A DNA stretch of 52,077 nucleotides, taken from contig NZ_JABSOD010000024.1 in assembly GCF_013283795.1 (NCBI RefSeq), positions 1 to 52,077 on the forward strand, in the 5' to 3' direction. The stretch's first letter is position 1. Each line of letters starts with the position of its first letter. Shown here in pieces: positions 1-9,557 of the stretch. A model generated the notes under the pieces. It did no database searches. It saw only the letters and a list, made by a program, of their open reading frames with translations, and was not told the DNA's origin. The stretch comes from Rheinheimera lutimaris. GTDB lineage: Bacteria; Pseudomonadota; Gammaproteobacteria; Enterobacterales; Alteromonadaceae. A program made the translations under genes and the position numbers.

Positions 1-1191
1 ATCTAATTTACTGTCCGGAATTAGTTGACCACTACACATACTTTCCAATTATGAAAGCAATGGCCGCTGAATTTACAGCGTTATCAAACACAAAGAGCGA
101 TGTGGCCAATTTACTGGTACCGTTGTTTGAGTTTCCGCAGAGGCCGCAGCGCAAGGCTTATACTGAATCAACTAATCCAAACGAACTTTATATTAGTGAT
201 ACCTGCAAAGAAATAAGCAATGTTTGGGCTGGTCGGCCTGCAATGTTCGATACCTTTCATTGGAATCCTTCAACAACTCTGGAAAACGGTGAACATCTGA
301 CTACTAGTATATATAACCAGTTACGATCACTGGGTATTACTGCTGTGCCAGTCGTAGGCTATGACCGCTGGAGTATATACGACTATCAACTTGCTTTAAA
401 AAGCATCATCTCGATGCATACAGGTAAAGTGTGTATTAGATTGGATCATCACGCCTTCGAAGATTCAGCTGAACCTGATTTTTTAAAAGAGATCATAGAT
501 GAAATGATTGATTTGCTGGAGCTGGAACCTGCTAACTGTCATGTACTTTTAGATTTTGAAGATGTTTATAGCGATTCGACTATCGAACTCTTTGATAAAT
601 TTGATGCGCTGTTTGACCTAATCAAAGATTACAACTTTGGCAGTTATTCTATCGCTGGCTGTTCATTACCAAAAACTATAGATATGGCGGTCTCAAAGCA
701 TAATTCATGTGGATCTGTTTTAAGAAAAGAAATGTTGCTTTGGAAAAACATTCGCACCCAGTATCCAAACCATTCAATTGGCTTTGGCGATTATGCGGTT
801 AGAGGCCCTAGCAGTAACGCTGGCTTTCCGAACCCACATACAAATGGAAAAATTCGCTATACCAAAGAGAATGAATACTTTGTCGCTAGAGGACAAGCTA
901 TGACAAAGCCACCAAAAGGCAAGCAGCATTGGGCTTTAGCAGAAAAAGTGATAAATTCAGGACATTATTTAGGCCCTACTTTTAGTTGGGGTGACAATGA
1001 AATAATGCGATGTAAAAACCAAGAATTCCCCGGTGGAAATGCTCAGGTCTGGATCAAAATTGACACTAACCATCATCTAGCATTTGTTGTGTCAGAAATT
1101 TTTGAATACGAACGTGCTTTAACAGCGAGAGCTTTAGAAAACAATTCCAACGTACGGGCATAAGCGAAAAACTTTAGCTTGTTGGAAAATT
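1..1191. mobile_element. Edge of a putative genomic island at tRNA-Leu(CAA)
   Basis: This segment is visibly AT-richer than the core genes that follow and ends exactly where the 3' end of the minus-strand tRNA-Leu(CAA) begins. The only gene in it is a beta-family protein, typical of defence and accessory regions. Islands commonly insert into tRNA 3' ends, and the tRNA-Leu(CAA) locus leuX of E. coli is a known site, also near lptG. No integrase or repeat of the tRNA end is visible because the island would extend left of the window, so this call is an inference from position and composition. Confidence 0.5.
3..1163 (+). CDS. Beta family protein (5'-partial)
   Basis: The protein resembles the 'beta protein' family (Pfam Beta_protein, from memory). 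The N-terminal part reads YFPIMKAMAAEFTAL followed by VPLFEFP, which matches the family pattern of a Y-x-P-I-x-K-A-x-x-x-E-F start and a P-L-F-E block. No stop codon occurs between position 3 and the ATG at 51, and the family-conserved YFPI lies before that ATG, so the real start is probably left of the window and this entry is partial. The protein looks soluble, with no signal peptide or membrane segment. Its molecular function is not established. Members often sit in defence islands beside sce7725/sce7726-type genes, which fits the AT-rich context. It is followed at 28 bases by the 3' end of tRNA-Leu. Confidence 0.75.
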   Translation, partial: LIYCPELVDHYTYFPIMKAMAAEFTALSNTKSDVANLLVPLFEFPQRPQRKAYTESTNPNELYISDTCKEISNVWAGRPAMFDTFHWNPSTTLENGEHLTTSIYNQLRSLGITAVPVVGYDRWSIYDYQLALKSIISMHTGKVCIRLDHHAFEDSAEPDFLKEIIDEMIDLLELEPANCHVLLDFEDVYSDSTIELFDKFDALFDLIKDYNFGSYSIAGCSLPKTIDMAVSKHNSCGSVLRKEMLLWKNIRTQYPNHSIGFGDYAVRGPSSNAGFPNPHTNGKIRYTKENEYFVARGQAMTKPPKGKQHWALAEKVINSGHYLGPTFSWGDNEIMRCKNQEFPGGNAQVWIKIDTNHHLAFVVSEIFEYERALTARALENNSNVRA

Positions 1192-1278
1192 TGGTGCCTA
1201 GGGTCGGACTCGAACCGACACGGAGTTTCCCCCGGCGGATTTTGAATCCGCTGCGTCTACCGATTTCGCCACCCAGGC
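1192..1278 (-). tRNA. tRNA-Leu(CAA)
   Basis: On the minus strand the 87-nt gene folds as a class II tRNA. The acceptor stem is GCCTGGG/CCTAGGC with one G-U pair. The anticodon stem GCGGA/TCCGC encloses the loop TTCAAAA, giving anticodon CAA. A long variable arm is present, the T stem-loop contains GGTTCGAGTCC, and the terminal CCA is encoded. It reads UUG codons. The 3' end points left into the AT-rich segment, as expected for an island attachment site. E. coli leuX has the same anticodon and also lies near the lptFG-pepA-valS cluster. Confidence 0.95.
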
Positions 1279-1308
1279 ACTGAGGGATATTTTGAGGTAA
1301 ACGCCTGC

Positions 1309-1336
1309 ATTATACGACGCGAATGGCGATGCGCAA
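1309..1336 (-). promoter_or_regulatory. Sigma70 promoter of tRNA-Leu
   Basis: On the minus strand a -35 box TTGCGC (1336-1331) and a perfect -10 box TATAAT (1314-1309) are separated by 16 bases. The -10 lies about 31 bases upstream of the mature tRNA 5' end, leaving a short leader. Confidence 0.7.
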
Positions 1337-1381
1337 GCGAATTTATGCCACAACGGTTTAGTTGCACAAAATTACAGCAGC

Positions 1382-1410
1382 TTCGAAAAAAGCACACTGC
1401 ATGCTACACT
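1382..1410 (+). promoter_or_regulatory. Candidate promoter of the RDD gene
   Basis: TTCGAA (1382-1387), a 17-base spacer, and TACACT (1405-1410) preceded by TGC, which makes an extended -10. It lies about 29 bases upstream of the RDD start codon. Confidence 0.4.
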
Positions 1411-1438
1411 TGCGCGGTTTTTACTGGCGGATAACACT

Positions 1439-1936
1439 ATGTTTGCTGATGCACCCCGTGCGGGTTTAATTCGCCGTTTGGCGGCAATGCTGTATGACTG
1501 GTTAATTTTAGCTGCGCTTTGGATGGCAGCGATGGGGCTGGCGTTAGTGCTGGTAGCGCTGTTAAACAGCATTGGCGTAATTTCACTGGCCAATTATACC
1601 GACCATGCCGACTTTATTACTCAACATAAAGTCTGGTTTCAGCTGTATTCGCTGTTGTGGTTCTTTTGGTTTTATCTGTACTTTTGGTACAAAGGCGGCC
1701 AAACCCTGGGTATGCGTGCCTGGCGTTTGTTATTAGTACAGCAAAACGGTGCTGCTATCAGCTTTAAGCAAGGCTTGCTACGTGCGCTTACGGCGTTATT
1801 GGGGCTGGGTAATTTGTGGCTTTGGCTGCGCTGGGGTAAAGGCCTGGCGCTGCAGGATCAGTTAACTGATACTCAGGTAATAGTGCTGACTAAAGAGCAA
1901 AGCAAGCTGCTAAACCTGCATAAAGCAGCGCGGTGA
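1439..1936 (+). CDS. RDD family membrane protein
   Basis: A 165-residue inner-membrane protein. The N-terminal AGLIRRLAAMLYDWLIL matches the Arg-Leu-x-Ala...Asp pattern that names the RDD family. Hydrophobic segments lie at about residues 22-45 and 68-88, and the family motif GGQTLGMRAWRL follows at about 87-98. A third hydrophobic stretch occurs near 117-130. The family function is poorly defined; some members have been linked to ion transport. It is convergent with lptG, with a long hairpin between them, and stands alone behind its own likely promoter. Confidence 0.8.
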   Translation: MFADAPRAGLIRRLAAMLYDWLILAALWMAAMGLALVLVALLNSIGVISLANYTDHADFITQHKVWFQLYSLLWFFWFYLYFWYKGGQTLGMRAWRLLLVQQNGAAISFKQGLLRALTALLGLGNLWLWLRWGKGLALQDQLTDTQVIVLTKEQSKLLNLHKAAR

Positions 1937-1948
1937 TTAAGCGCTAAC

Positions 1949-2011
1949 AACCCGATTGCACTAAGCCAACCGTTAAACGCACGGCAGCGTGTTGGTGTGT
2001 GCAATTGGGTT
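1949..2011. terminator. Long hairpin between convergent RDD gene and lptG
   Basis: A 13-bp inverted repeat with one G-U pair (1949-1961 with 1999-2011) encloses a second stem, CCAAC (1966-1970) with GTTGG (1991-1995). It sits between two convergent genes and probably serves both as a terminator or RNA-stabilising hairpin, although neither strand has a strong T run after it. Confidence 0.55.
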
Positions 2012-2023
2012 GGTAAAAATTAA

Positions 2024-3091
2024 CTATACCTTCTTACGCATTAAGTACACCGATAAGGCGATAAACAGCGCGCTGGGTACTATGGCGCCGGCCAGCGGCG
2101 GCAGCTGATACACCAGCGCCATCGGGCCAAATACCTCGTTAGCCATATAAAAACCAAAGCCGGTTAAAATACCCATAAGTACGCGGGCCGCCATGGTAAC
2201 GCTGCGCAGCGGGCCAAAGATAAACGACAATGCCATTAACAACATGGCGATAATGGTCAATGGCTGCAGCGCTTTGCGCCAAAAAGCTAATTCGTAACGG
2301 CTGGAATCCTGAGCGTTTTGCTGCAGGTAATCGACGTAGTCATTTAAGCCGCTTAACGACAGCATTTCCGGCTTGATGGTTACCACACCCAGTTTGTCCG
2401 GCGTTAACGACGAGCGCCAGCCCTGCTCCGGCCACTGCTGTTTTACCACCCGCAGTTCGGTTAAATCCAACCGCTTTACCTGCTGCAGTTGCCAGGCGTC
2501 GTTATTGTACACCGCACTGTCGGCACTGGTGACCGACACTAACTGCAACTGGCTGTCGAACTGGTAAATAACAATGCCTTCCAGGTTGCCGAAATCGTCT
2601 ACTTTGCTGATATTAACAAACTGATCGCCGTCTTTGGCCCAAATACCTTGCTGTGCGGCAAACAGGCTACCATCAGAAATGGCTTTGGTGCGCAGCTCGC
2701 GGGCGATGCGGTCGCTTACCGGTGCGCCCCACTCGGCCACCGCCATAACAAGCAACATCATCACCACCGCGGTTTTCATTACCGAGCTGATAATATTAAA
2801 ACGCGACAAGCCGGCGGCCTGCATAACCACCAGCTCACTGCTGCTGGCCAACATACCCAGGCCAATTAAGCCGCCAATCAGGGCTGCCATCGGGAAAAAG
2901 GTCACCAGGTCGCCCGGTACGCTATACAGCGTAAATAAGGCGGCGTGTACCATATCGTAATAACCGCGGCCAACCGAACGCATCTGGTCAATAAACTTAA
3001 ACATGGCGGAAATGGCCAACAACACACTTAGCGTTAACATGGAGGTGTTTAAGATGGTACGGCCGATATATAAATCAATAATTTTCAGCAT
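2024..3091 (-). CDS. lptG: LPS export ABC transporter permease LptG
   Basis: Inner-membrane permease of the LptB2FG complex, which extracts lipopolysaccharide from the inner membrane and feeds it to the LptC-A-DE bridge. The N-terminus MLKIIDLYIGRTIL is the typical LptG start. This ATG at 3091 lies one base past the lptF stop codon, so I prefer it over an in-frame start 42 bases upstream that would lie inside lptF. The 355-residue protein has an N-terminal membrane bundle (about 15-120), a periplasmic beta-jellyroll-like middle, and three C-terminal membrane helices (about 270-355). It is translationally coupled to lptF, as in most gammaproteobacteria. Confidence 0.95.
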   Translation of the reverse strand: MLKIIDLYIGRTILNTSMLTLSVLLAISAMFKFIDQMRSVGRGYYDMVHAALFTLYSVPGDLVTFFPMAALIGGLIGLGMLASSSELVVMQAAGLSRFNIISSVMKTAVVMMLLVMAVAEWGAPVSDRIARELRTKAISDGSLFAAQQGIWAKDGDQFVNISKVDDFGNLEGIVIYQFDSQLQLVSVTSADSAVYNNDAWQLQQVKRLDLTELRVVKQQWPEQGWRSSLTPDKLGVVTIKPEMLSLSGLNDYVDYLQQNAQDSSRYELAFWRKALQPLTIIAMLLMALSFIFGPLRSVTMAARVLMGILTGFGFYMANEVFGPMALVYQLPPLAGAIVPSALFIALSVYLMRKKV

Positions 3092-3092
3092 C

Positions 3093-4199
3093 TTAACCCC
3101 TACCCGCCAGCCAGGCTCTGAAGCGTTGTGCACTACTGCGGCTGTTCATAATCAGTACCGTACCCAATAGCAAGGCGCAGCCATGCAGCCACCACATGCC
3201 CAGTGCCGGCGGAATTTTGCCATCCTCCAGTGCCGAACGGGCAATAATTAACAGCGAATAGTAGCCGAGGTATAACAGCAGCGCCGGCAGCAGGCGGCCG
3301 AATTTGCCCTGGCGCGGATTTACCCGGCTTAACGGCACAGCAATAAGTGCCAACAGCGGAATAGACAACGGTATAGCAATACGCCAGTGCCATTCGGCAA
3401 TGGCTTCGTTGCTGTCCATTGTCATCAACTCGGCAGTAGAGACACTGCCCAGCTTACGCCGGCGCTGCTCTACTTCCTGTTCACGAATTTGAATTTGGTA
3501 ACGCTCAAACTCGGTAATTTCAAACGCCGGTGACGCGGCATCACCGGCATAACGCCGGCCCTGCTCCAGTTGCAGCACCTGAGCGCCGTTGGCGTCTTCT
3601 TTTACATTACCGCTTTGCGCATACACAATGGAGTGGCCTGGTTCGTCGCGGGCATTACTTTGCGCCACAAACACACGGGATAACTCGCCGCTACTGCTGC
3701 CACGACCTACGTCGTGCACAAAGATCACCGCTTTTTCATTAGAGGTGTGCTGAAACCGGCCCGGCACTACCGACAACAAGCCGGCATTAGCATCGGCTTT
3801 TTCCAGAATGCGGTATTCCTGCTCGGTGGCCCAGGGGCTTAAAAACAGCGTTACAGCGCCGGCCAGTATCGCCATAGCGACAGACAGCATTAAAGTTAAG
3901 CGCGTAACGTACCACTCGCTTACGCCGGTGGCATGCAAGACGGTCATTTCGCTGTCGGCATACACACGGCCATATGCCACTAAGATGCCGATAAAAGCAC
4001 TGAGCGGCAGAATGATCACCGCCAGTTGCGGCAATTTAAGCGCCACTATGCTCATGACCAACTGACCCGGGATTTCACCTTCAGACGCATCGGCCAGAAT
4101 TTTGACAAAGCGCTGGCTAATGATAATGGTCATCAGAATGATAAATACCGCTAACTGAGACTTAAACACCTCACCTAACAGGTAACGAAAAATAATCAA
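3093..4199 (-). CDS. lptF: LPS export ABC transporter permease LptF
   Basis: Partner permease of LptG in the LptB2FGC transporter. The 368-residue protein begins MIIFRYLLGEVFKSQLAVF, typical of LptF. It has an N-terminal membrane domain (about 12-120), a periplasmic domain, and a C-terminal membrane domain (about 275-358). The conserved region PQLAVIILPLSAFIGILVAYGR is visible near residue 53. It is the first gene of the lptFG operon and diverges from pepA across a 183-bp intergenic region, an arrangement shared with E. coli. Both permeases are normally essential. Confidence 0.95.
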   Translation of the reverse strand: MIIFRYLLGEVFKSQLAVFIILMTIIISQRFVKILADASEGEIPGQLVMSIVALKLPQLAVIILPLSAFIGILVAYGRVYADSEMTVLHATGVSEWYVTRLTLMLSVAMAILAGAVTLFLSPWATEQEYRILEKADANAGLLSVVPGRFQHTSNEKAVIFVHDVGRGSSSGELSRVFVAQSNARDEPGHSIVYAQSGNVKEDANGAQVLQLEQGRRYAGDAASPAFEITEFERYQIQIREQEVEQRRRKLGSVSTAELMTMDSNEAIAEWHWRIAIPLSIPLLALIAVPLSRVNPRQGKFGRLLPALLLYLGYYSLLIIARSALEDGKIPPALGMWWLHGCALLLGTVLIMNSRSSAQRFRAWLAGRG

Positions 4200-4382
4200 C
4201 GCGCCCCCTAAAAACCTGCCTTTTTACTGGAACCCTGGCGATTTTTCAGTAAACTTGATATTTATAGCAATTATTATCGACCAAACGGCGCAGAAAACCG
4301 AGCTTTTTTATAAAATCGCGGTAGAATTTAGCCGTTAATGGTCGGGTTATGTTAGCACAATCTCTTAGAATCAGGAGTTAGC
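4200..4382. promoter_or_regulatory. Divergent lptF / pepA intergenic region
   Basis: A 183-bp AT-rich region between divergent operons that must hold both promoters. On the plus strand TAGAAT at 4322-4327 is a possible -10 for pepA. On the minus strand TATAAA-like sequence near 4258-4265 could serve lptF. Neither has a convincing -35 box. A good ribosome site (AGGAG, 4374-4378) precedes the pepA ATG. Confidence 0.4.
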
Positions 4383-5891
4383 ATGGAGTTCAGCGTAAAA
4401 AGCGGAAGTCCGGAAAAACAACGCAGTGCATGCATTGTTGTCGGCGTGTACGAACCACGTCGTCTTTCCGCTGTAGCAGAACAACTGGATAAAATCAGTG
4501 AAGGATATATCAGCAACTTGCTGCGTCGCGGCGATTTGGAAGGTAAACCCGGCCAAATGCTGCTGTTGCATCACGTGCCTAACGTACTGAGCGAACGCGT
4601 ATTATTGGTAGGTTGTGGCAAAGAGCGTGAGCTGGACGAGCGCCAGTATCGCCAGATCATCGCCAAAACAATCAGCACGTTAAACGAAACCGGCTCGATG
4701 GAAGCGGTATGCTTTTTATCTGAATTGCACGTAAAAGGCCGCGATACGTACTGGAAAGTGCGCCACGCTGTGGAAACCACGCAAGACTGCCTGTACGTTT
4801 TTGACCGCTTAAAAAGCAAAAAAGATGAAACGCGCCGCCCGCTGCGCAAAATTGTGTTTAATGTCCCTACACGGCGCGACTTAACCATTGGCGAAAAAGC
4901 GGTAGAGCAAGGCCTGGCCATTGCCGCCGGTATTAAACAATGTAAAGACGTCGGCAATATGCCGCCGAATATCTGTACGCCACAATATCTGGCCGACCAG
5001 GCACTGCTGCTGGCCGAAAGCTCAGCCAAAATCAGTGTCGATGTATTAGGCCCGGAAGAGCTGGCCGCACACGGTATGAATTCTTATCTCGCGGTAGGCC
5101 GCGGCTCGGTTAACGGCCCGCGTATGGCAGTTATTAAGTACAACGGCGCCGGCAATGACAGCGCACCGGTGGTGCTGGTGGGTAAAGGTTTAACCTTTGA
5201 CTCCGGCGGCATCAGCTTAAAACCCGGTGATGGCATGGACGAGATGAAATACGACATGTGTGGCGCCGCCTCTGTGTTGGGTACCATGCATGCCGTTGTG
5301 CAGCTTAACCTGCCGGTTAACATTGTTGCCGTGCTGGCTGCGGCTGAAAATATGCCGGATGCCAATGCTTACCGGCCGGGTGATATTTTAACCACCATGT
5401 CGGGCCAAACGGTAGAAGTGCTGAACACCGACGCCGAGGGCCGGCTGGTGCTGTGTGATGCCTTAACATATGTTGAGCGCTTTGACCCCGAACTGGTAAT
5501 AGACGTTGCCACCCTAACCGGTGCCTGCGTTATCGCACTGGGTAAGCATGCTACCGGCTTGCTGAGCAACCACAACCCGCTGGCGCATGAGATTTTAAAT
5601 GCCTCAGAGCAAAGTGGTGACCGCGCCTGGCGCCTGCCGCTGTGGGATGATTATCAGGATCAGCTGGAAAGCCCGTTTGCCGATTTCAGTAACTTAGGTG
5701 GCCGCGCTGCCGGCACTATTACCGCCGCCTGCTTTTTGTCACGCTTTACCCGCAAATATAACTGGGCGCACCTGGACATTGCCGGTACCGCCTGGCGCAG
5801 TGGTGGCAAAGATAAAGGCAGCACCGGCCGGCCGGTATCCTTGTTAACCCAGTTTTTAATTAACCGGGTTGGCCAGCAGCAGGATAACTGA
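4383..5891 (+). CDS. pepA: Leucyl aminopeptidase PepA (M17 family)
   Basis: Cytosolic two-metal aminopeptidase that removes N-terminal residues from peptides; in E. coli it is also a DNA-binding protein acting at carAB and in Xer recombination. The 502-residue length is normal. The active-site segment [15 protein letters not shown] (from about residue 267) and the family signature NTDAEGRL (about 347-354) are intact. The N-terminal domain (1-165) corresponds to the DNA- and hexamer-interaction domain. An AGGAG ribosome site precedes the ATG. The stop codon overlaps the holC start (TGATG), so translation is coupled. Confidence 0.97.
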   Translation: MEFSVKSGSPEKQRSACIVVGVYEPRRLSAVAEQLDKISEGYISNLLRRGDLEGKPGQMLLLHHVPNVLSERVLLVGCGKERELDERQYRQIIAKTISTLNETGSMEAVCFLSELHVKGRDTYWKVRHAVETTQDCLYVFDRLKSKKDETRRPLRKIVFNVPTRRDLTIGEKAVEQGLAIAAGIKQCKDVGNMPPNICTPQYLADQALLLAESSAKISVDVLGPEELAAHGMNSYLAVGRGSVNGPRMAVIKYNGAGNDSAPVVLVGKGLTFDSGGISLKPGDGMDEMKYDMCGAASVLGTMHAVVQLNLPVNIVAVLAAAENMPDANAYRPGDILTTMSGQTVEVLNTDAEGRLVLCDALTYVERFDPELVIDVATLTGACVIALGKHATGLLSNHNPLAHEILNASEQSGDRAWRLPLWDDYQDQLESPFADFSNLGGRAAGTITAACFLSRFTRKYNWAHLDIAGTAWRSGGKDKGSTGRPVSLLTQFLINRVGQQQDN

Positions 5892-6349
5892 TGCACGTTA
5901 GCTTTTATCTGCTAAGCGACACACCGGCAGAAGATCAAGCGATACAAAATGAGCTGAGCAGCACGCCAGCTCATTTTGCTTTAGCGTGCCGGCTCTGTGC
6001 CGACTTGTACCGCGCCAAACAACGGGTTTTCGTTTATACTGCCGACCAGCAACAGGCCGAAGCGTTTGACGAGCTGCTGTGGCAGTTTGATGCCGAACGC
6101 TTTGTACCGCATAACTTAAGCGGTGAAGGCCCGAAATACGGCGCGCCGGTAGAAATAAGCTGGCAGGCGCCACGGCAAAACCGGCAAGTGCTGATCAATT
6201 TAGCCACTGAGATCCCGGCCTTCGCCAACCGTTTTAGCCAAATCATCGAATTTGTTCCCACCGCCGAGCAACTAAAAGCACAGGCGCGGGAGCGTTTTAA
6301 GCAATATCGTCAGTTGGGCGTTAACCCGCAAACCGTTAACGCCCCCTGA
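5891..6349 (+). CDS. holC: DNA polymerase III chi subunit HolC
   Basis: The chi subunit pairs with psi (HolD) in the clamp-loader complex and contacts single-stranded DNA-binding protein, linking the replisome to SSB-coated DNA. The 152-residue protein begins [17 protein letters not shown] and carries the family region [33 protein letters not shown] (roughly residues 31-63), where cysteine, the Ala-rich helix and the EAFDELLW block are conserved. It overlaps the pepA stop by one base and precedes valS by 14 bases, the classic pepA-holC-valS order. Confidence 0.93.
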   Translation: MHVSFYLLSDTPAEDQAIQNELSSTPAHFALACRLCADLYRAKQRVFVYTADQQQAEAFDELLWQFDAERFVPHNLSGEGPKYGAPVEISWQAPRQNRQVLINLATEIPAFANRFSQIIEFVPTAEQLKAQARERFKQYRQLGVNPQTVNAP

Positions 6350-6363
6350 GTACAGGTACTATC

Positions 6364-9231
6364 ATGGAAAAGACGTTTAACCCCAGTGAAATAGAACAAG
6401 CCATGTATGACGCGTGGCAAGCCAAAGGCTACTTTGCGCCGAACGGCGATGAAAGCAACGGCAACTATTGCATTATGATCCCGCCGCCGAATGTTACCGG
6501 TAGCCTGCATATGGGCCATGCCTTTCAGCAAACCATTATGGATGCATTAACCCGCTATCAGCGCATGCAGGGTAAAAACACCCTGTGGCAGGTTGGTACC
6601 GACCATGCCGGAATCGCCACCCAAATGGTGGTAGAGCGTAAACTGGCTGCTGAAGGCCAACCGGGCCGCCACGCGCTTGGCCGCGATGCTTTTATTGAAA
6701 AAGTCTGGCAGTGGAAAGAAGAGTCCGGCGGCACTATTACCTCGCAAATGCGCCGCTTGGGTAACTCAGTAGACTGGCAGCGCGAACGCTTTACCATGGA
6801 TGAAGGCTTATCCAATGCGGTGCAGGAAGTATTTGTGCGGCTGTATGACGACGAGCTGATATACCGCGGTAAACGGCTGGTAAACTGGGATCCGAAACTG
6901 CACACCGCCATCTCTGATTTGGAAGTGGAAAACAAAGAGCAAAAAGGCCATATGTGGCATTTACGCTATCCACTGGCTGACGGCGCAGTAACAGCTGATG
7001 GTAAGAATTACCTGGTTGTGGCCACCACGCGGCCGGAAACCATGCTGGGTGACACCGGTGTGGCAGTAAACCCGGAAGATCCGCGCTATCAAGCGCTGAT
7101 TGGCAAAGAAATCCTGTTGCCGCTGGTTAACCGCCGTATTCCGGTGGTAGCCGATGAGCATGCCGATATGGAAAAAGGCACCGGCTGCGTCAAAATTACC
7201 CCGGCGCACGATTTTAACGACTATGAAGTCGGCAAACGCCAACAGCTGCCGATGATTAACGTGATGACACCGGATGCCACTATCCGCAGCGAAGGTGAAG
7301 GTTTTCACCCCAACGGCGAATTAAACCCGGCGCTGGTCGGCTTTATTCCTGCTGAGTATCAGGGGCTGGACCGTTATGCTGCGCGTAAAGCCATTGTCGC
7401 TGCCTTTGATGAGGCCGGCTTGCTGGAAAAAGTGGAAGATCACAACAACACCCTGCCCTATGGGGATCGCAGCGGCGTGGTAATCGAGCCGCTGCTAACC
7501 GATCAATGGTATGTGCGGGTTGCGCCACTGGCGAAAACCGCTACCGAAGCGGTAGAAAGCGGCCAGATTGAATTTGTGCCCAAGCAGTATGAAAACATGT
7601 ACTACAGCTGGATGCGCGATATTCAGGATTGGTGTATTTCACGCCAGCTATGGTGGGGCCACCGTATTCCGGCCTGGTACGACCAAAACGACAAAGTGTA
7701 TGTTGGCCGCAATGAAGCTGAAGTGCGCGCTAAACATCAGTTAGCCGACTCTGTGGTATTAAAGCAGGACGATGACGTATTAGACACCTGGTTCAGCTCA
7801 GCACTGTGGACCTTCTCTACTCTGGGTTGGCCGGACAATACTGAGGCGCTGCGTACCTTCCACCCCACCAATGTGTTGGTAACCGGTTTTGACATTATTT
7901 TCTTCTGGGTTGCCAGAATGATCATGATGACCATGCACTTTATTAAAGATAAAGACGGCAAACCGCAGGTACCGTTTAAGACCGTGTATGTAACCGGGCT
8001 TATCCGCGATGAAAACGGCGACAAGATGTCAAAATCCAAGGGCAACGTGGTTGACCCGCTGGATATGATTGACGGCATTACGCTGGACGCTCTGCTGGCC
8101 AAACGTACCAGCAATATGATGCAGCCCAAAGATGCTGAGAAAATTGCTGATCGCACCCGTAAGCAATTCCCCGACGGTATCAGCGCCAGCGGCACCGATG
8201 CGCTGCGCTTTACCTTAGCCGCACTGGCATCAACCGGCCGGGATATTAACTGGGATATGAAGCGCTTAGAGGGCTACCGCAACTTCTGCAATAAACTGTG
8301 GAACGCCAGCCGCTATGTGCTGATGAACACCGAAGACAAAGACTGCGGCTTTAACGGTGGCGACATGCAGTTATCGCTGGCCGATAAATGGATATTGGCG
8401 CAGTACCAGCAAACCGTTAAACAAGTGCGGCAGTACTTTGATACTTACCGCTTTGATTTAGCCGCCACCGCCTTGTACGAGTTTACCTGGAACCAGTTCT
8501 GTGACTGGTATTTAGAGCTGACCAAGCCGGTGCTGTTTAAAGGTAACGACGCCCAGCAACGCGCTACCCGCCATACGCTGGTTACCGTGCTGGAAAGCCT
8601 GCTGCGCTTAATGCACCCGATTATGCCGTTTATTACCGAAACTATCTGGCAATCGGTAAAACCATTAGCCGGCGCTACTATCAACAACAACGCCGACAGC
8701 ATTATGCTGCAAGCTTACCCGCAAGTGGATGACAGCCTGGTTGATGCTACAGCGACAGCAGACCTGGAATGGTTAAAGGCAGTGATCACTGCTATCCGTA
8801 ACGTGCGCGGCGAGATGAACATTGCGCCGGGTAAGCCGCTGAGCATATTGCTGCGCAACGTAAACAGTGAAGAGCAGCGCCGTTTAACGGAAAACGAAAG
8901 CTTTCTGATGAACCTGGCCAAGCTGGAGCAAATCACCGTGCTCTCAGCAGGTGCAACGCCACCTAGCTGTGCCACACAATTAATCGGCAGCATGGATTTA
9001 CTTATTCCCATGGCTGGCTTAATTGATAAAGACGCTGAGCTTAGCCGCATTGCCAAACAGCTGGAGAAAACCCAACAGGAGTTGGCCCGGGTAGCCGGCA
9101 AGCTTGGCAACGCAGGTTTTGTCGCCAAAGCACCGGAAGCCGTGCTGGAAAAAGAGCGCGCCAAGCAAGCCGAGCTGGAGCAAGCCGTAGTCAAGCTGCA
9201 AGCGCAGCAAGCTGAGATCGCTGCGTTGTAA
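6364..9231 (+). CDS. valS: Valyl-tRNA synthetase
   Basis: Class Ia synthetase charging tRNA-Val. The 955-residue length matches the family. The ATP-binding HIGH signature appears as HMGH at about residue 49 after PPPNVTGSL, and KMSKS at 554-558. The editing domain lies between them (about 200-400), and the C-terminal 70 residues form the expected Lys/Glu/Gln-rich coiled-coil tRNA arm. It is the last gene of the pepA-holC-valS operon and is followed by a strong intrinsic terminator. Nothing looks degraded. Confidence 0.98.
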   Translation: MEKTFNPSEIEQAMYDAWQAKGYFAPNGDESNGNYCIMIPPPNVTGSLHMGHAFQQTIMDALTRYQRMQGKNTLWQVGTDHAGIATQMVVERKLAAEGQPGRHALGRDAFIEKVWQWKEESGGTITSQMRRLGNSVDWQRERFTMDEGLSNAVQEVFVRLYDDELIYRGKRLVNWDPKLHTAISDLEVENKEQKGHMWHLRYPLADGAVTADGKNYLVVATTRPETMLGDTGVAVNPEDPRYQALIGKEILLPLVNRRIPVVADEHADMEKGTGCVKITPAHDFNDYEVGKRQQLPMINVMTPDATIRSEGEGFHPNGELNPALVGFIPAEYQGLDRYAARKAIVAAFDEAGLLEKVEDHNNTLPYGDRSGVVIEPLLTDQWYVRVAPLAKTATEAVESGQIEFVPKQYENMYYSWMRDIQDWCISRQLWWGHRIPAWYDQNDKVYVGRNEAEVRAKHQLADSVVLKQDDDVLDTWFSSALWTFSTLGWPDNTEALRTFHPTNVLVTGFDIIFFWVARMIMMTMHFIKDKDGKPQVPFKTVYVTGLIRDENGDKMSKSKGNVVDPLDMIDGITLDALLAKRTSNMMQPKDAEKIADRTRKQFPDGISASGTDALRFTLAALASTGRDINWDMKRLEGYRNFCNKLWNASRYVLMNTEDKDCGFNGGDMQLSLADKWILAQYQQTVKQVRQYFDTYRFDLAATALYEFTWNQFCDWYLELTKPVLFKGNDAQQRATRHTLVTVLESLLRLMHPIMPFITETIWQSVKPLAGATINNNADSIMLQAYPQVDDSLVDATATADLEWLKAVITAIRNVRGEMNIAPGKPLSILLRNVNSEEQRRLTENESFLMNLAKLEQITVLSAGATPPSCATQLIGSMDLLIPMAGLIDKDAELSRIAKQLEKTQQELARVAGKLGNAGFVAKAPEAVLEKERAKQAELEQAVVKLQAQQAEIAAL

Positions 9232-9246
9232 CAGCATCTTGGCTGA

Positions 9247-9277
9247 TAAAAAACCGGGCTTTATGTCCGGTTTTTTC
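9247..9277 (+). terminator. Intrinsic terminator after valS
   Basis: An AAAACCGG/CCGGTTTT stem (about 9248-9256 with 9267-9275) with a short loop and a run of six T ends the pepA-holC-valS operon. Confidence 0.9.
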
Positions 9278-9557
9278 TTGCCGCTACACGTTGCCGGCTA
9301 AGGCCCGGTTGAAAGATTCCATTTGTAGAAAAAATAATTTTTGCTATGATTGCGCGGTATTTCGGCAACTGGCTGACTATACGTTTACACTGCGTATTTA
9401 TGCAGTAGCATCTGATGTTTAGCGCTGATGTTTTTGGGCGCGGCACGGCCGCTATATGCAAAATATTGTAAACAGCCGCTCCGTTGAGTTGGGTTATCTG
9501 CTGCAACGGTTCACTTAACTTTTATCCGGCCAGCCGGAAGTTTAATGAGAATAATAA
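9278..9557 (+). promoter_or_regulatory. Long structured leader of the antiporter gene
   Basis: The 280-bp stretch before the antiporter has no credible gene. A likely promoter is TTGTAG (9323-9328), 16 bases, TATGAT (9345-9350), which would give an untranslated leader of about 200 nt. Three short stem-loops can be drawn in the leader: ACTGC/GCAGT (9389-9406), CCGTTG/CAACGG (9481-9509), and CCGG/CCGG (9526-9537) some 20 bases before the start codon. This makes cis regulation plausible, but I recognise no known riboswitch consensus. Confidence 0.45.

Noticed and set aside
9278..9557. Known lithium/sodium (nhaA-type) riboswitch
   Set aside because: Stem-loops are present but no known consensus could be matched by eye; kept only as an unclassified leader.
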